A stretch of 12,138 nucleotides of DNA from Rickettsiales bacterium (GTDB lineage Bacteria; Pseudomonadota; Alphaproteobacteria; Rickettsiales; Anaplasmataceae), in assembly GCA_031284675.1 (NCBI GenBank), contig JAITXQ010000018.1, forward strand, positions 1 to 12,138, read 5' to 3'. This document shows positions 1 to 6,004 of this stretch, piece after piece. Position 1 is the first letter of the stretch, and each line of letters opens with the position of its first letter. The notes under the pieces are model-generated. The model searched no databases and was not told the DNA's origin. It saw only the letters and a list, made by a program, of their open reading frames with translations. The position numbers and the translations under genes were made by a program.

Positions 1-99
1 TCTCCTGTTAATTTCTTGGTTCACATCTTTTCTACTCTCATTTCCTATTCCGTGAAATCCAAAAAGCCTTCCATTTCCTATACTTTCTTCCTTCCTTAA
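1..99 (+). CDS. IS982-family-like transposase, C-terminal fragment
   Basis: Frame 1 is open from the first base to a TAA at 97-99, giving 32 residues that include NFLVHIFSTLISYS and KKPSIS. This resembles the end of IS982-type DDE transposases, where a hydrophobic NFLVNLL..LIAY stretch is followed by a KKPS-like tail. The catalytic residues would lie upstream, outside the window. The stop codon lies inside the terminal repeat of the element. The family is assigned from memory of the C-terminal pattern and is supported by the matching element at the right edge, whose transposase begins MEDITKLFC. Another DDE family is possible. Confidence 0.55.
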   Translation, partial: SPVNFLVHIFSTLISYSVKSKKPSISYTFFLP

Positions 100-113
100 T
101 CCAGAATTAGCGT
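96..113 (-). repeat. Terminal inverted repeat of the left insertion sequence
   Basis: Read on the minus strand this is ACGCTAATTCTGGATTAA, identical to 12023-12040 on the plus strand. Three further flanking bases (AAA) also match, giving 21 identical bases. The sequence inside each element differs beyond the repeat, as expected for opposite ends (right end here, left end there) of two copies of one element. Confidence 0.7.
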
Positions 114-911
114 TTTAAGTATAAAATCCTTGCGGATGCAGCGCGTAATGCTGTAATCCAACTTTTGTACTCATTTGTAGTCACTCGGATTACAAGAACA
201 GGAAAAGGAGGCGCTGGCTTTTTGATTGAATAGATAATCTCCTTATTTTCAGATATCATCGGTAAACAAATATGGTGCCATATGTTTTTTGGTTTGGAGA
301 GAAGATGCCCAGTTAAATCTTCCAGGTGGAGCCTGTGCATCACAAGAACAATTACCCCTTTTTTTCTATTGTTGAGCCTCGTTACTAGAGTCTGGTCAAA
401 CCAGTTTGTGGCACGCTTTCTAAACGTTTCACTCAAAGCTTGAGCAGAAGAGCGGATCGTCCACGATGATGAAATCACCACCTTCGCCGGTTAATGTCCC
501 TCCAACAGACGTTGCGATTCTAAATCCTCTCTGCGCTGTTTGAAATTTATATTTAGTGTTCTGGTCTTTGGATAGTTCTACTTCTGGAAATAGCTCTCTA
601 TACTAACCAGACTGCATTATACACCTCGTATCAAGCGAGTGCTTTTCACTGAGCAGCCGAGAATAACTTGCAACTATTATTCTTGCAGTGGGCTGATTTC
701 CCAGTATCCATGCGGGCCACGCAACACTTACACACAGGGACTTCATTGAACGCGGAGGCATATTGAATATTATTCGCCTCACTTCACCAGCGTTCGTCGC
801 TTCCAGCCTGTCTGCTATGACTTTTATGTACTGATAATTATTATACTCACATCCCGGCACTACTGTCTGAAAGCATAGTTCGATGAATTTGAGAAAGTTG
901 ATTTTGTTCAT
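114..911 (-). pseudogene. Phage WO-like terminase large subunit, decayed
   Basis: The large terminase is the ATPase/nuclease motor that packages phage DNA into proheads. The minus-strand reading starts at the ATG at 909-911. Its N-terminal ATPase part contains a Walker A-like PPRSMKS and the hydrophobic core VSVAWPAWILG. An in-frame amber TAG at 603-605 follows MQSG, where a Trp codon is likely. Beyond it the same frame continues through FPEVELSKDQNT and TSVGGTLTGEGG to a clear Walker B, FIIVDDPL. A frameshift near 444-455 then moves the reading to the frame carrying AQALSETFRKRATNWF and VIVLVMHRLHLEDLTGHLL. Similarity fades after ENKEIIYSI near 225, and the C-terminal nuclease domain is missing. 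The reading runs into the insertion sequence at 113. It is a non-functional prophage remnant. The product is recognised from family motifs. Confidence 0.8.
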
Positions 912-969
912 AAAATTTGACTTTTTGAAATTTTATGTATCATTAAATTAATATAGTGAGGGCTATGAC

Positions 970-2072
970 GTGAAGGTAACGAAAGAAACTACAATAAAAA
1001 CTAGGGAAGAGTTTGTGAGAACTCGAAATGGGATGAAAATCCAAACAATTACACTTCCTAGTAAAAATATAGACCAAAACAATAATCAAAGTGAAAAACA
1101 TCTGGTATATTTTATTGGCGGAAATAGAGCGTTAAGTTCTAGCAAAGATTATTCCCAAAACTGGGATTGGGCTACAGATCAAGGGATTACTGTACATCTC
1201 TTTAATTATCCTGGATTTGGCTTAAGTAGAAACAACTCATTGATACGTAGCAATAGAGTTAAATCTGGTATAGCAGTTGTAACTAACTTATTGGAAAAAG
1301 GTATAAAACCAGATGATATCATATTGTTCGGAGACTGCCTGGGTGGACATGTAGCTGCAGAGGTTCATAAAAGTTTTAAAGATAAGGATATACTTTGAGA
1401 TGTATCGTTAGCAATGCTGCTAGTTCACTCAAACAAGCGTCTCTTTATTATTTTTGGTTCATAGCGAAACTAAAAATTTTTCTTGCTCCGATAATCAAAT
1501 TAGTACTAAAGATTTTTGGTTGCCATTGAAAAACACACAAAATTGTCAATGCAATTACTCCTTACACGATGTACTTCAATCGAGAGGGAGACAAGACGAT
1601 TAAACAACCAGCGCAGCTTGCGACAAAAATAGAAAGAATAGAGCAAAACGGTAGAGGGAAAGATTACCAAAAAAAAGAAGCCTTTGAAGATTTTGAGGAA
1701 TATGAAGAATTTTTCAAGCAACATACAATATTAAGAAGGAATGATGAATGTATTGATCCTAAAAAAGCTGATAAAGATGTACACAAATTGCCAATCACGT
1801 GTTTAAAGTCTTTCAATGAAGCTGATTATACTTTTTCTGAGTTGATCAGTTTATATATTCAGAAGACAGATAAATATTTTGCTAAACATGGTTCACTAAA
1901 TGATGAGAAGAAAGTTGAAGAGTTTAGAAAAAGTAAATTTTATAAAGATTTTTCTAGTTGTGCAAATTCAAAAAACTTTTTGCATAACCAAAACCCTTCG
2001 GGGGCATTACAGGACGTGACGCTTAATCCCAGAAAAGAAGAAGATAGATCCCAGTGTCGGCGATTTGGATGA
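970..2072 (+). pseudogene. Alpha/beta hydrolase-like gene, broken
   Basis: It starts at GTG 970, with a weak GAGG about 8 bases upstream. The first 142 residues carry an alpha/beta-hydrolase core: strand LVYFIGGNRAL, the NYPGFGLS loop, and a nucleophile elbow GDCLGGHVAAEV with Cys instead of Ser (G-x-C-x-G, as in dienelactone hydrolase-type enzymes). A one-base shift near 1390-1396 puts TGA at 1396. The reading resumes in another frame as LRCIVSNAASSLKQASLYYF, meets an in-frame TGA at 1527-1529 (probably a former Trp), and continues through TPYTMYFNREGDKTI, a plausible acid-residue strand. HKLPITCL may carry the catalytic His. The last residues, after about 2043, are encoded by a dispersed repeat, so the original stop has probably been replaced. 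The substrate is unknown. The fold is supported by motifs; the catalytic assignment is inference. Confidence 0.65.
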
Positions 2073-2076
2073 CAAA
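2047..2076 (+). repeat. Degenerate copy of the ATCCCAGTG repeat
   Basis: The left arm GATCCCAGTGTC at 2047-2058 matches the arm at 2312-2323. The right arm has decayed to TTGGATGACA (2065-2074) in place of CTGGGATGACA. The copy lies inside the 3' end of the hydrolase reading frame and appears to supply its last codons. Confidence 0.55.
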
Positions 2077-2150
2077 GGAGGGCAGCGTCACATGCACAGC
2101 TGTACGAACATTGAGATATAAGAGTAATTTGTACCAAGAAAAAAGATGTC

Positions 2151-2173
2151 ATCCCAGTACGTGACACTGGGAT
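2151..2173. repeat. Palindromic repeat, hairpin-forming
   Basis: The arms ATCCCAGT (2151-2158) and ACTGGGAT (2166-2173) are perfect 8-bp complements around a 7-base loop. It is the same family as the hairpin at 2313-2336. It could fold in RNA read from either strand but lacks a following T-run, so it is not called a terminator. Confidence 0.65.
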
Positions 2174-2197
2174 CTCATTTCACTCTATAATAGTATC

Positions 2198-2225
2198 ATT
2201 CCAGTGCCTCTATGATGTAAGGAAT
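2198..2225. repeat. Degenerate palindromic repeat copy
   Basis: ATTCC at 2198-2202 pairs with GGAAT at 2221-2225. The ATTCCAGTG arm resembles the ATCCCAGTG arm of the neighbouring copies, and the second arm is eroded. Confidence 0.35.
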
Positions 2226-2312
2226 CCAGTTTTTATGCAATCTCATCAAGAACGTTGTGTTTTAACGTAAGGTTGGCTACTTTTACACTCACTAACTTAG
2301 TAAAATTCCTAG

Positions 2313-2336
2313 ATCCCAGTGTCTATGCACTGGGAT
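2313..2336. repeat. Palindromic repeat, best preserved copy
   Basis: The 9-bp arms ATCCCAGTG (2313-2321) and CACTGGGAT (2328-2336) are perfectly complementary around a 6-base loop TCTATG. The copy is flanked by AG and GACA as in the other copies. Confidence 0.7.
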
Positions 2337-2763
2337 GACACCGTCATAAAGTGAACCAGCGTCACACGCTACCATTTTCGGTGGATATTGCTCTTAAATT
2401 ACTTTAGCTATAAATATTTAAAAAATTTACTAAATAAAAAAAAAGCAAAAGAAACCCCGTGATGCTGGTTTTGACCCTCTAATACTTTAAATTGGCGCTA
2501 TAATAATTTGCTGACGCTTAGTTTAAGCGCGGTTTGGCTGAATGTAGAAAAAATTTAAAAGACATGCAGCCGCTATAATTTGATGTAATCCGCCAAAAAA
2601 TACCTTAAGTTTTTTACTGAATTTTGTCATTAAATCTGCAGGTCAAAAACAAATTTTTTAAAGTCATAAATACCCTTAATGCCATGATAAGAGGGCTGGC
2701 AGAGTTTGTCAAGGAATTTTTGCATTATTCGCTGACAAGAATGTTAGGGTAAAGAAACTTGCA

Positions 2764-2792
2764 TTTCAATTATTTTATAATTTCTGTATAAT
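2764..2792 (+). promoter_or_regulatory. Candidate prs promoter
   Basis: TTTCAA (2764-2769) and a perfect TATAAT (2787-2792) are 17 bases apart, which suits a housekeeping sigma factor. The predicted RNA would start near 2799, about 17 bases before the prs ATG. A second TATAAT at 2776-2781 has no well-placed -35 box. Confidence 0.35.
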
Positions 2793-2815
2793 CTTAAAAA
2801 CTCAATTAGTACATT

Positions 2816-3742
2816 ATGAAAGTAATAATAGGTAATGCCAGTAAAGAATTAGGAGAATCAATAGTTAGCAAGTTAAACATTCAACCATCTCCCGTTCAGG
2901 TGTCAAAGTTCGCCGATGGTGAGATAAATGTGGAAGTAGCAAGTAATCTATATAATCAAGAAGTATATATAGTACAATCTATTTCTCCCCCTGTGAATGA
3001 CAATCTTATGGAGCTCCTGCTTATAATTGATGCAGTAAATAGGTCAGGAGCCAAAAGGATAACGGCAATTATTCCTTATTATGGATATAGCAGGCAAGAT
3101 AGGATTATCAAAAACAGTAATATGCAATCTGCTTTGAGTGCCAAGTTAGTTGCAAATCTTATTCAAACTGCAGGCGTAAGGAGTGTTGCAGTTATTGATT
3201 TGCATTCAAGTCAAATTGAAGGATTTTTTGATGTACCGATAACTAATTTGAGCTGCTTTGAAGCATTTGTTTACTCTATACAAGCAGAAAATTTAGCAAT
3301 CGTTGCACCTGATGTTGGAGCAATTGGCAGAGCACGTGCTTTCGCAAAGACTTTAGAAGAAAAGTACAAGATAGGGTTGAGTGATAAGATTATCGTAGTA
3401 GATAAATATAGAGAGAAAGCAGGTATATCTCAAGTAATGAACATAATAGGAGAAGTTGCAAATAAAAATTGTGTCATTGTTGATGATATAGTTGATTCTG
3501 GTGGAACGTTATGTAACGCAGCTCTTGCTCTAAAAAATTACGGAGCAAAGTCTGTAATTTCATGCATCACACATGGCGTACTTTCAGGAAATGCAGTTGA
3601 AAAAATCTCTTCCTCTTCTCTAGATAAATTGGTAATTACGGATACCGCACTTCACAAGTTTGAAAAAACTGGTAAGATAGAAGTTGTTTCAATCGCAAAT
3701 ATTTTGACTCACTTCATTCAAGGAGGTAAAGATGCCAGCTAA
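2816..3742 (+). CDS. prs: Ribose-phosphate pyrophosphokinase (PRPP synthetase)
   Basis: The enzyme transfers pyrophosphate from ATP to ribose 5-phosphate to make PRPP, the precursor for purine, pyrimidine, NAD, His and Trp synthesis in the cytoplasm. The 308 residues fit the usual length of about 310-320. Visible signatures are FADGE near residue 32, YYGYSRQDR in the ATP/metal region, DLHSSQIEGFF, the catalytic flexible loop DKYREKAG near 196-203, and the PRPP-binding loop VDDIVDSGGT near 222-231 with its two Asp residues. No clear ribosome binding site precedes the ATG; the leader is A/T-rich. Its 3' end overlaps gatC by 11 bases, which suggests translational coupling and one transcript. Confidence 0.95.
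   Translation: MKVIIGNASKELGESIVSKLNIQPSPVQVSKFADGEINVEVASNLYNQEVYIVQSISPPVNDNLMELLLIIDAVNRSGAKRITAIIPYYGYSRQDRIIKNSNMQSALSAKLVANLIQTAGVRSVAVIDLHSSQIEGFFDVPITNLSCFEAFVYSIQAENLAIVAPDVGAIGRARAFAKTLEEKYKIGLSDKIIVVDKYREKAGISQVMNIIGEVANKNCVIVDDIVDSGGTLCNAALALKNYGAKSVISCITHGVLSGNAVEKISSSSLDKLVITDTALHKFEKTGKIEVVSIANILTHFIQGGKDAS
3721..3727 (+). promoter_or_regulatory. gatC ribosome binding site inside prs
   Basis: AGGAGGT lies 4 bases before the ATG at 3732, inside the last codons of prs. It is the best Shine-Dalgarno sequence in this block and decides the gatC start despite the unusual N-terminal extension. Confidence 0.6.
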
Positions 3743-4085
3743 GTCAACAGAAGATGTTATCACTTCGCTAATAGAATTTGTAAATAAGAGAAAAGTAACA
3801 ATTACTAAGGAAGAAATGCTTAAAATTGCACAGCTTGTAAGAATTAAGCTATCAAATGACGAAATTGAGCACTACTCCAAAGAGCTGACGATGTTGGATT
3901 GGATACATGATACTTTATTGCAAGTTAATACTGAAGGCGTTTCTCCTATATGTTATGGCAGTATAGATAAAGACATTCACGTACGTGATGATGTTGTCAA
4001 TTCCCAGAGCATTAAAGAAGATATATTATCCAATACAAAACCTGAGCATGGATATTTTGTAGTGCCAAAGGTTATAAACGATTAA
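3732..4085 (+). CDS. gatC: Asp-tRNA(Asn)/Glu-tRNA(Gln) amidotransferase subunit C
   Basis: GatC is the small subunit of the GatCAB complex. The complex amidates mischarged Glu-tRNA(Gln) and Asp-tRNA(Asn), which is essential in bacteria lacking GlnRS or AsnRS. The 117-residue protein shows the family pattern: ITKEEMLKIAQLVRIKLS, then a helix ending in LDWIHDTLLQV, then VSPICYGS and VRDDVV. The chosen ATG has a strong AGGAGGT about 5 bases upstream. The first 20 or so residues precede the point where GatC usually begins, so this homologue has an N-terminal extension or the start is misplaced. No good internal start is visible. It overlaps the end of prs and converges on rsmA with an 8-base gap. 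gatA and gatB are not in the window. Confidence 0.85.
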   Translation: MPAKSTEDVITSLIEFVNKRKVTITKEEMLKIAQLVRIKLSNDEIEHYSKELTMLDWIHDTLLQVNTEGVSPICYGSIDKDIHVRDDVVNSQSIKEDILSNTKPEHGYFVVPKVIND

Positions 4086-4093
4086 AATAAGGC

Positions 4094-4894
4094 TTATATC
4101 AAGGTGACTTTTACATTATTTGCCAGCAAACAAAATTGCTCAATAGTTAAGTTTTCTGGACGTTCTTTTCCACTTAATTTAGCGTTTTTAAGGACGGTTT
4201 CAGTATAATTCGTTATATTTTGCAAGCTATTTCTTAACATCTTTCTTCTTTGAGCAAAAACGGCGCGCGTTAATTTTGTTAAGGCTTCTAAATTTACTGC
4301 AAATCTCTGAGTAGGCAAAGGGTTTACTGTGATGACTGAAGAATGTACTTTTGGCCTTGGAAAAAACTCTTTAGGTTCAATATCAAACTCCTTTTTTATA
4401 TCGCATAGCAACTGGCTTAGCACTGATAGGGAACCATAATCTTTAGAATTGGGTCTTGCCATAATGCGATCTGCTACTTCTTTTTGAAATATTAATGTCA
4501 AACTCGTAAAAAATTTTATGTTATTTAACCACTTTAAAAATAACGCTACTGAGACATTGTAAGGCAAGTTAGCAATAACTTTGACTGGGCGCTCTATTAG
4601 TTCTTCTTCTATAACATGAAGTGCATTCGCATCTATAATTCTATACTTTCCTTGATGTTCATTTAGCAGTTGGTCATGATGTTTCACTAAATTGCTATCT
4701 TTTTCTATAGCTAATAAAGACTTTGGATTATGTGCCAATATTTCCCTTGTTAATGCACCATATCCAGGACCAATCTCAATGACGTTAAAATTCTCTAGAT
4801 TGCCAGCTAAAACGACTATTCTTTTTATTATCTCACTCGATAAAATAAAATTTTGCCCTAGGCTCTTTTTTGGCTTCAATAAAAATTTTCTCAT
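4094..4894 (-). CDS. rsmA: 16S rRNA dimethyladenosine transferase
   Basis: RsmA (KsgA) dimethylates the two adjacent adenosines in the 3' hairpin of 16S rRNA (A1518/A1519 in E. coli) using S-adenosylmethionine, late in small-subunit assembly. The 266 residues are close to the usual length of about 270. The N-terminus has KKSLGQNFI (residues 9-17), the SAM-binding motif EIGPGYG (40-46), the acidic Glu64 in AIEKD, Asp88, and the catalytic NLPYN (109-113). Downstream lie FQKEVADRI, FFPRPKVHSSVI and AQRRKMLRNSL, all family signatures. It reads toward gatC and away from the tRNA gene. The next ATG is too far in to be an alternative start. Confidence 0.95.
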   Translation of the reverse strand: MRKFLLKPKKSLGQNFILSSEIIKRIVVLAGNLENFNVIEIGPGYGALTREILAHNPKSLLAIEKDSNLVKHHDQLLNEHQGKYRIIDANALHVIEEELIERPVKVIANLPYNVSVALFLKWLNNIKFFTSLTLIFQKEVADRIMARPNSKDYGSLSVLSQLLCDIKKEFDIEPKEFFPRPKVHSSVITVNPLPTQRFAVNLEALTKLTRAVFAQRRKMLRNSLQNITNYTETVLKNAKLSGKERPENLTIEQFCLLANNVKVTLI

Positions 4895-4935
4895 ATTATT
4901 TCATTATGCAGTATTTTGATAATTATAAAAATTAG

Positions 4936-4965
4936 TTGACTAAAATTCATTGATAATTGTATATT
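4936..4965 (+). promoter_or_regulatory. Candidate tRNA-Thr promoter
   Basis: TTGACT (4936-4941) and TATATT (4960-4965) are 18 bases apart. Transcription would begin about 7 bases later, almost at the first base of the tRNA, so little 5' processing would be needed. The same RNA could continue into tpiA, which starts 24 bases after the tRNA. Confidence 0.4.
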
Positions 4966-4972
4966 ACTAACG

Positions 4973-5045
<73 letters not shown>

Positions 5046-5069
5046 CTCTCGTACATTTAAATAAAATTG

Positions 5070-5777
5070 ATGTCTTTTTTAATAGTAGCAAATTGGAAGA
5101 TGAATGGAACACGGTCTTCATTTGTTGACTTTATAGGCAAGCTTAATAACAAGAACAATGAGATTACTTCTAGACTAGTGATTTGTCCACCATTTACCGC
5201 ATTTTCAGACAGTATAGAGTTGAGCGATAATATTAATATAGGAGCGCAGAATTGCCATTATAAAAAATCTGGTTCTTACACAGGTGAAATTAGCGCAGAA
5301 ATGTTAAAGGAATTAGGGTGTACTTACGTAATACTTGGGCATTCTGAAAGGGCTAACGAAACAGATAGTGAAATAAAGCTTAAGTCGGAAACAGCAATAG
5401 AATCAGGCTTACACCCAATTATTTGTGTAGGTGAAAATTCAGAAGATTATAAGAATGGAAAAACAAAGGAAGTAATAGAATATCAATGCAAAAACCGCTT
5501 GCCAACATATGGTGAATATATCGTAGCATATGAGCCAATATGGGCAATAGGTACAGGACATGTGCCAAGTAATGATGTAATTGCTGAGGTGATAGAAGTG
5601 ATAAAATTGTGTACTGGTAAAAAACACATTATATATGGTGGTTCAGTCAGTTCAGAAAATATAGAAAATTTGTTAAATATCTCAAATTTATCAGGAGTTT
5701 TAATTGGCAGTGCAAGCTTAGATTTCAATCACTTTCATAAAATTATACACCAAGTTGAGAAAACCTATCAATTCTAA
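5070..5777 (+). CDS. tpiA: Triosephosphate isomerase
   Basis: The enzyme interconverts dihydroxyacetone phosphate and glyceraldehyde 3-phosphate. In Wolbachia-type metabolism this mainly serves gluconeogenesis and the lower glycolytic steps. The protein has 235 residues from the ATG at 5070; a TTG one codon earlier (5067) is also possible but less likely. Catalytic landmarks are NWKMNG with Lys10, ILGHSER with the electrophilic His91, and [11 protein letters not shown] with the base Glu155 and the mobile loop. [23 protein letters not shown] and GVLIGSASL complete the barrel. It is slightly shorter than the usual 250 but has every key residue. It lies 24 bases after tRNA-Thr with no obvious ribosome binding site. 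Confidence 0.95.
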   Translation: MSFLIVANWKMNGTRSSFVDFIGKLNNKNNEITSRLVICPPFTAFSDSIELSDNINIGAQNCHYKKSGSYTGEISAEMLKELGCTYVILGHSERANETDSEIKLKSETAIESGLHPIICVGENSEDYKNGKTKEVIEYQCKNRLPTYGEYIVAYEPIWAIGTGHVPSNDVIAEVIEVIKLCTGKKHIIYGGSVSSENIENLLNISNLSGVLIGSASLDFNHFHKIIHQVEKTYQF

Positions 5778-6004
5778 AATCAGTAATTGAAAATTCTATA
5801 ACAAATGGCATTATTATTTACAGCTTTGGAAGAACGTACTAAGTAGAAAACAACTAAAATAAAATTGTTTCATGTGAGTTTTGCACGTAATATCCCAATA
5901 AACGTAATAATTATTTTACAACTATATTGACATGTCATTATTAATCAATAATTAATGTTTGTAAATTAACTATATTCAGAATATAATCTGCAAAGGAGGC
6001 AAAA
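5778..6004. promoter_or_regulatory. Leader region upstream of the collagen-like gene
   Basis: This AT-rich intergenic region has two promoter candidates: TTGTAA (5959-5964) with a perfect TATAAT (5982-5987) at 17-base spacing, and an upstream consensus TTGACA (5927-5932) with only a weak -10 near 5949-5955. The downstream pair would start RNA near 5994, inside the ribosome binding site, so the upstream one would give a better leader. A very strong Shine-Dalgarno, AAAGGAGG (5992-5999), lies 5 bases before the GTG start at 6005. No clear terminator for tpiA was seen. Confidence 0.35.

Larger units (their letters stand above)
1..113 (+). mobile_element. Right end of an IS982-like insertion sequence
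   Basis: This is the 3' end of an insertion sequence that begins outside the window. It contains the last codons of a plus-strand transposase and ends in an 18-bp terminal repeat at 96-113. That repeat is the exact reverse complement of the sequence at 12023-12040, where a second element with the same transposase orientation begins. The boundary at 113 is inferred from this match and from the terminal AC common in IS982-type elements. The target duplication cannot be checked because the other end is outside the window. The element interrupts or abuts the decayed terminase gene. Confidence 0.65.
2073..2815. other. Gene-poor stretch with dispersed palindromic repeats
   Basis: No convincing gene was found on either strand. 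The first third holds several copies, intact and degenerate, of a palindromic repeat built on ATCCCAGT...ACTGGGAT, plus a short direct repeat CAGCGTCACA at 2083-2092 and 2357-2366. A short perfect palindrome CGCTTA-GTT-TAAGCG lies at 2515-2529. The minus strand has a 35-codon open frame at 2523-2630 without supporting features. The last 60 bases contain the likely prs promoter. This is typical of intergenic repeat build-up in Wolbachia genomes. Confidence 0.6.

Noticed and set aside
1506..1724. Minus-strand open frame of 72 codons with a hydrophobic start
   Set aside because: It lies opposite the hydrolase pseudogene, whose reading shows clear protein similarity across the region; no ribosome binding site is present.
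2041..2370. Possible CRISPR array because of repeated ATCCCAGT units
   Set aside because: Spacing is irregular, copies are in mixed states of decay, each unit is itself a palindrome, and no cas genes are present.
5439..5728. Minus-strand frames inside tpiA
   Set aside because: tpiA is intact with all catalytic residues, so these are chance frames.
5860..5885. Terminator after tpiA (AACAA...TTGTT arms)
   Set aside because: The stem is only 5 bp of A/T pairs with a long loop and no real T-run.
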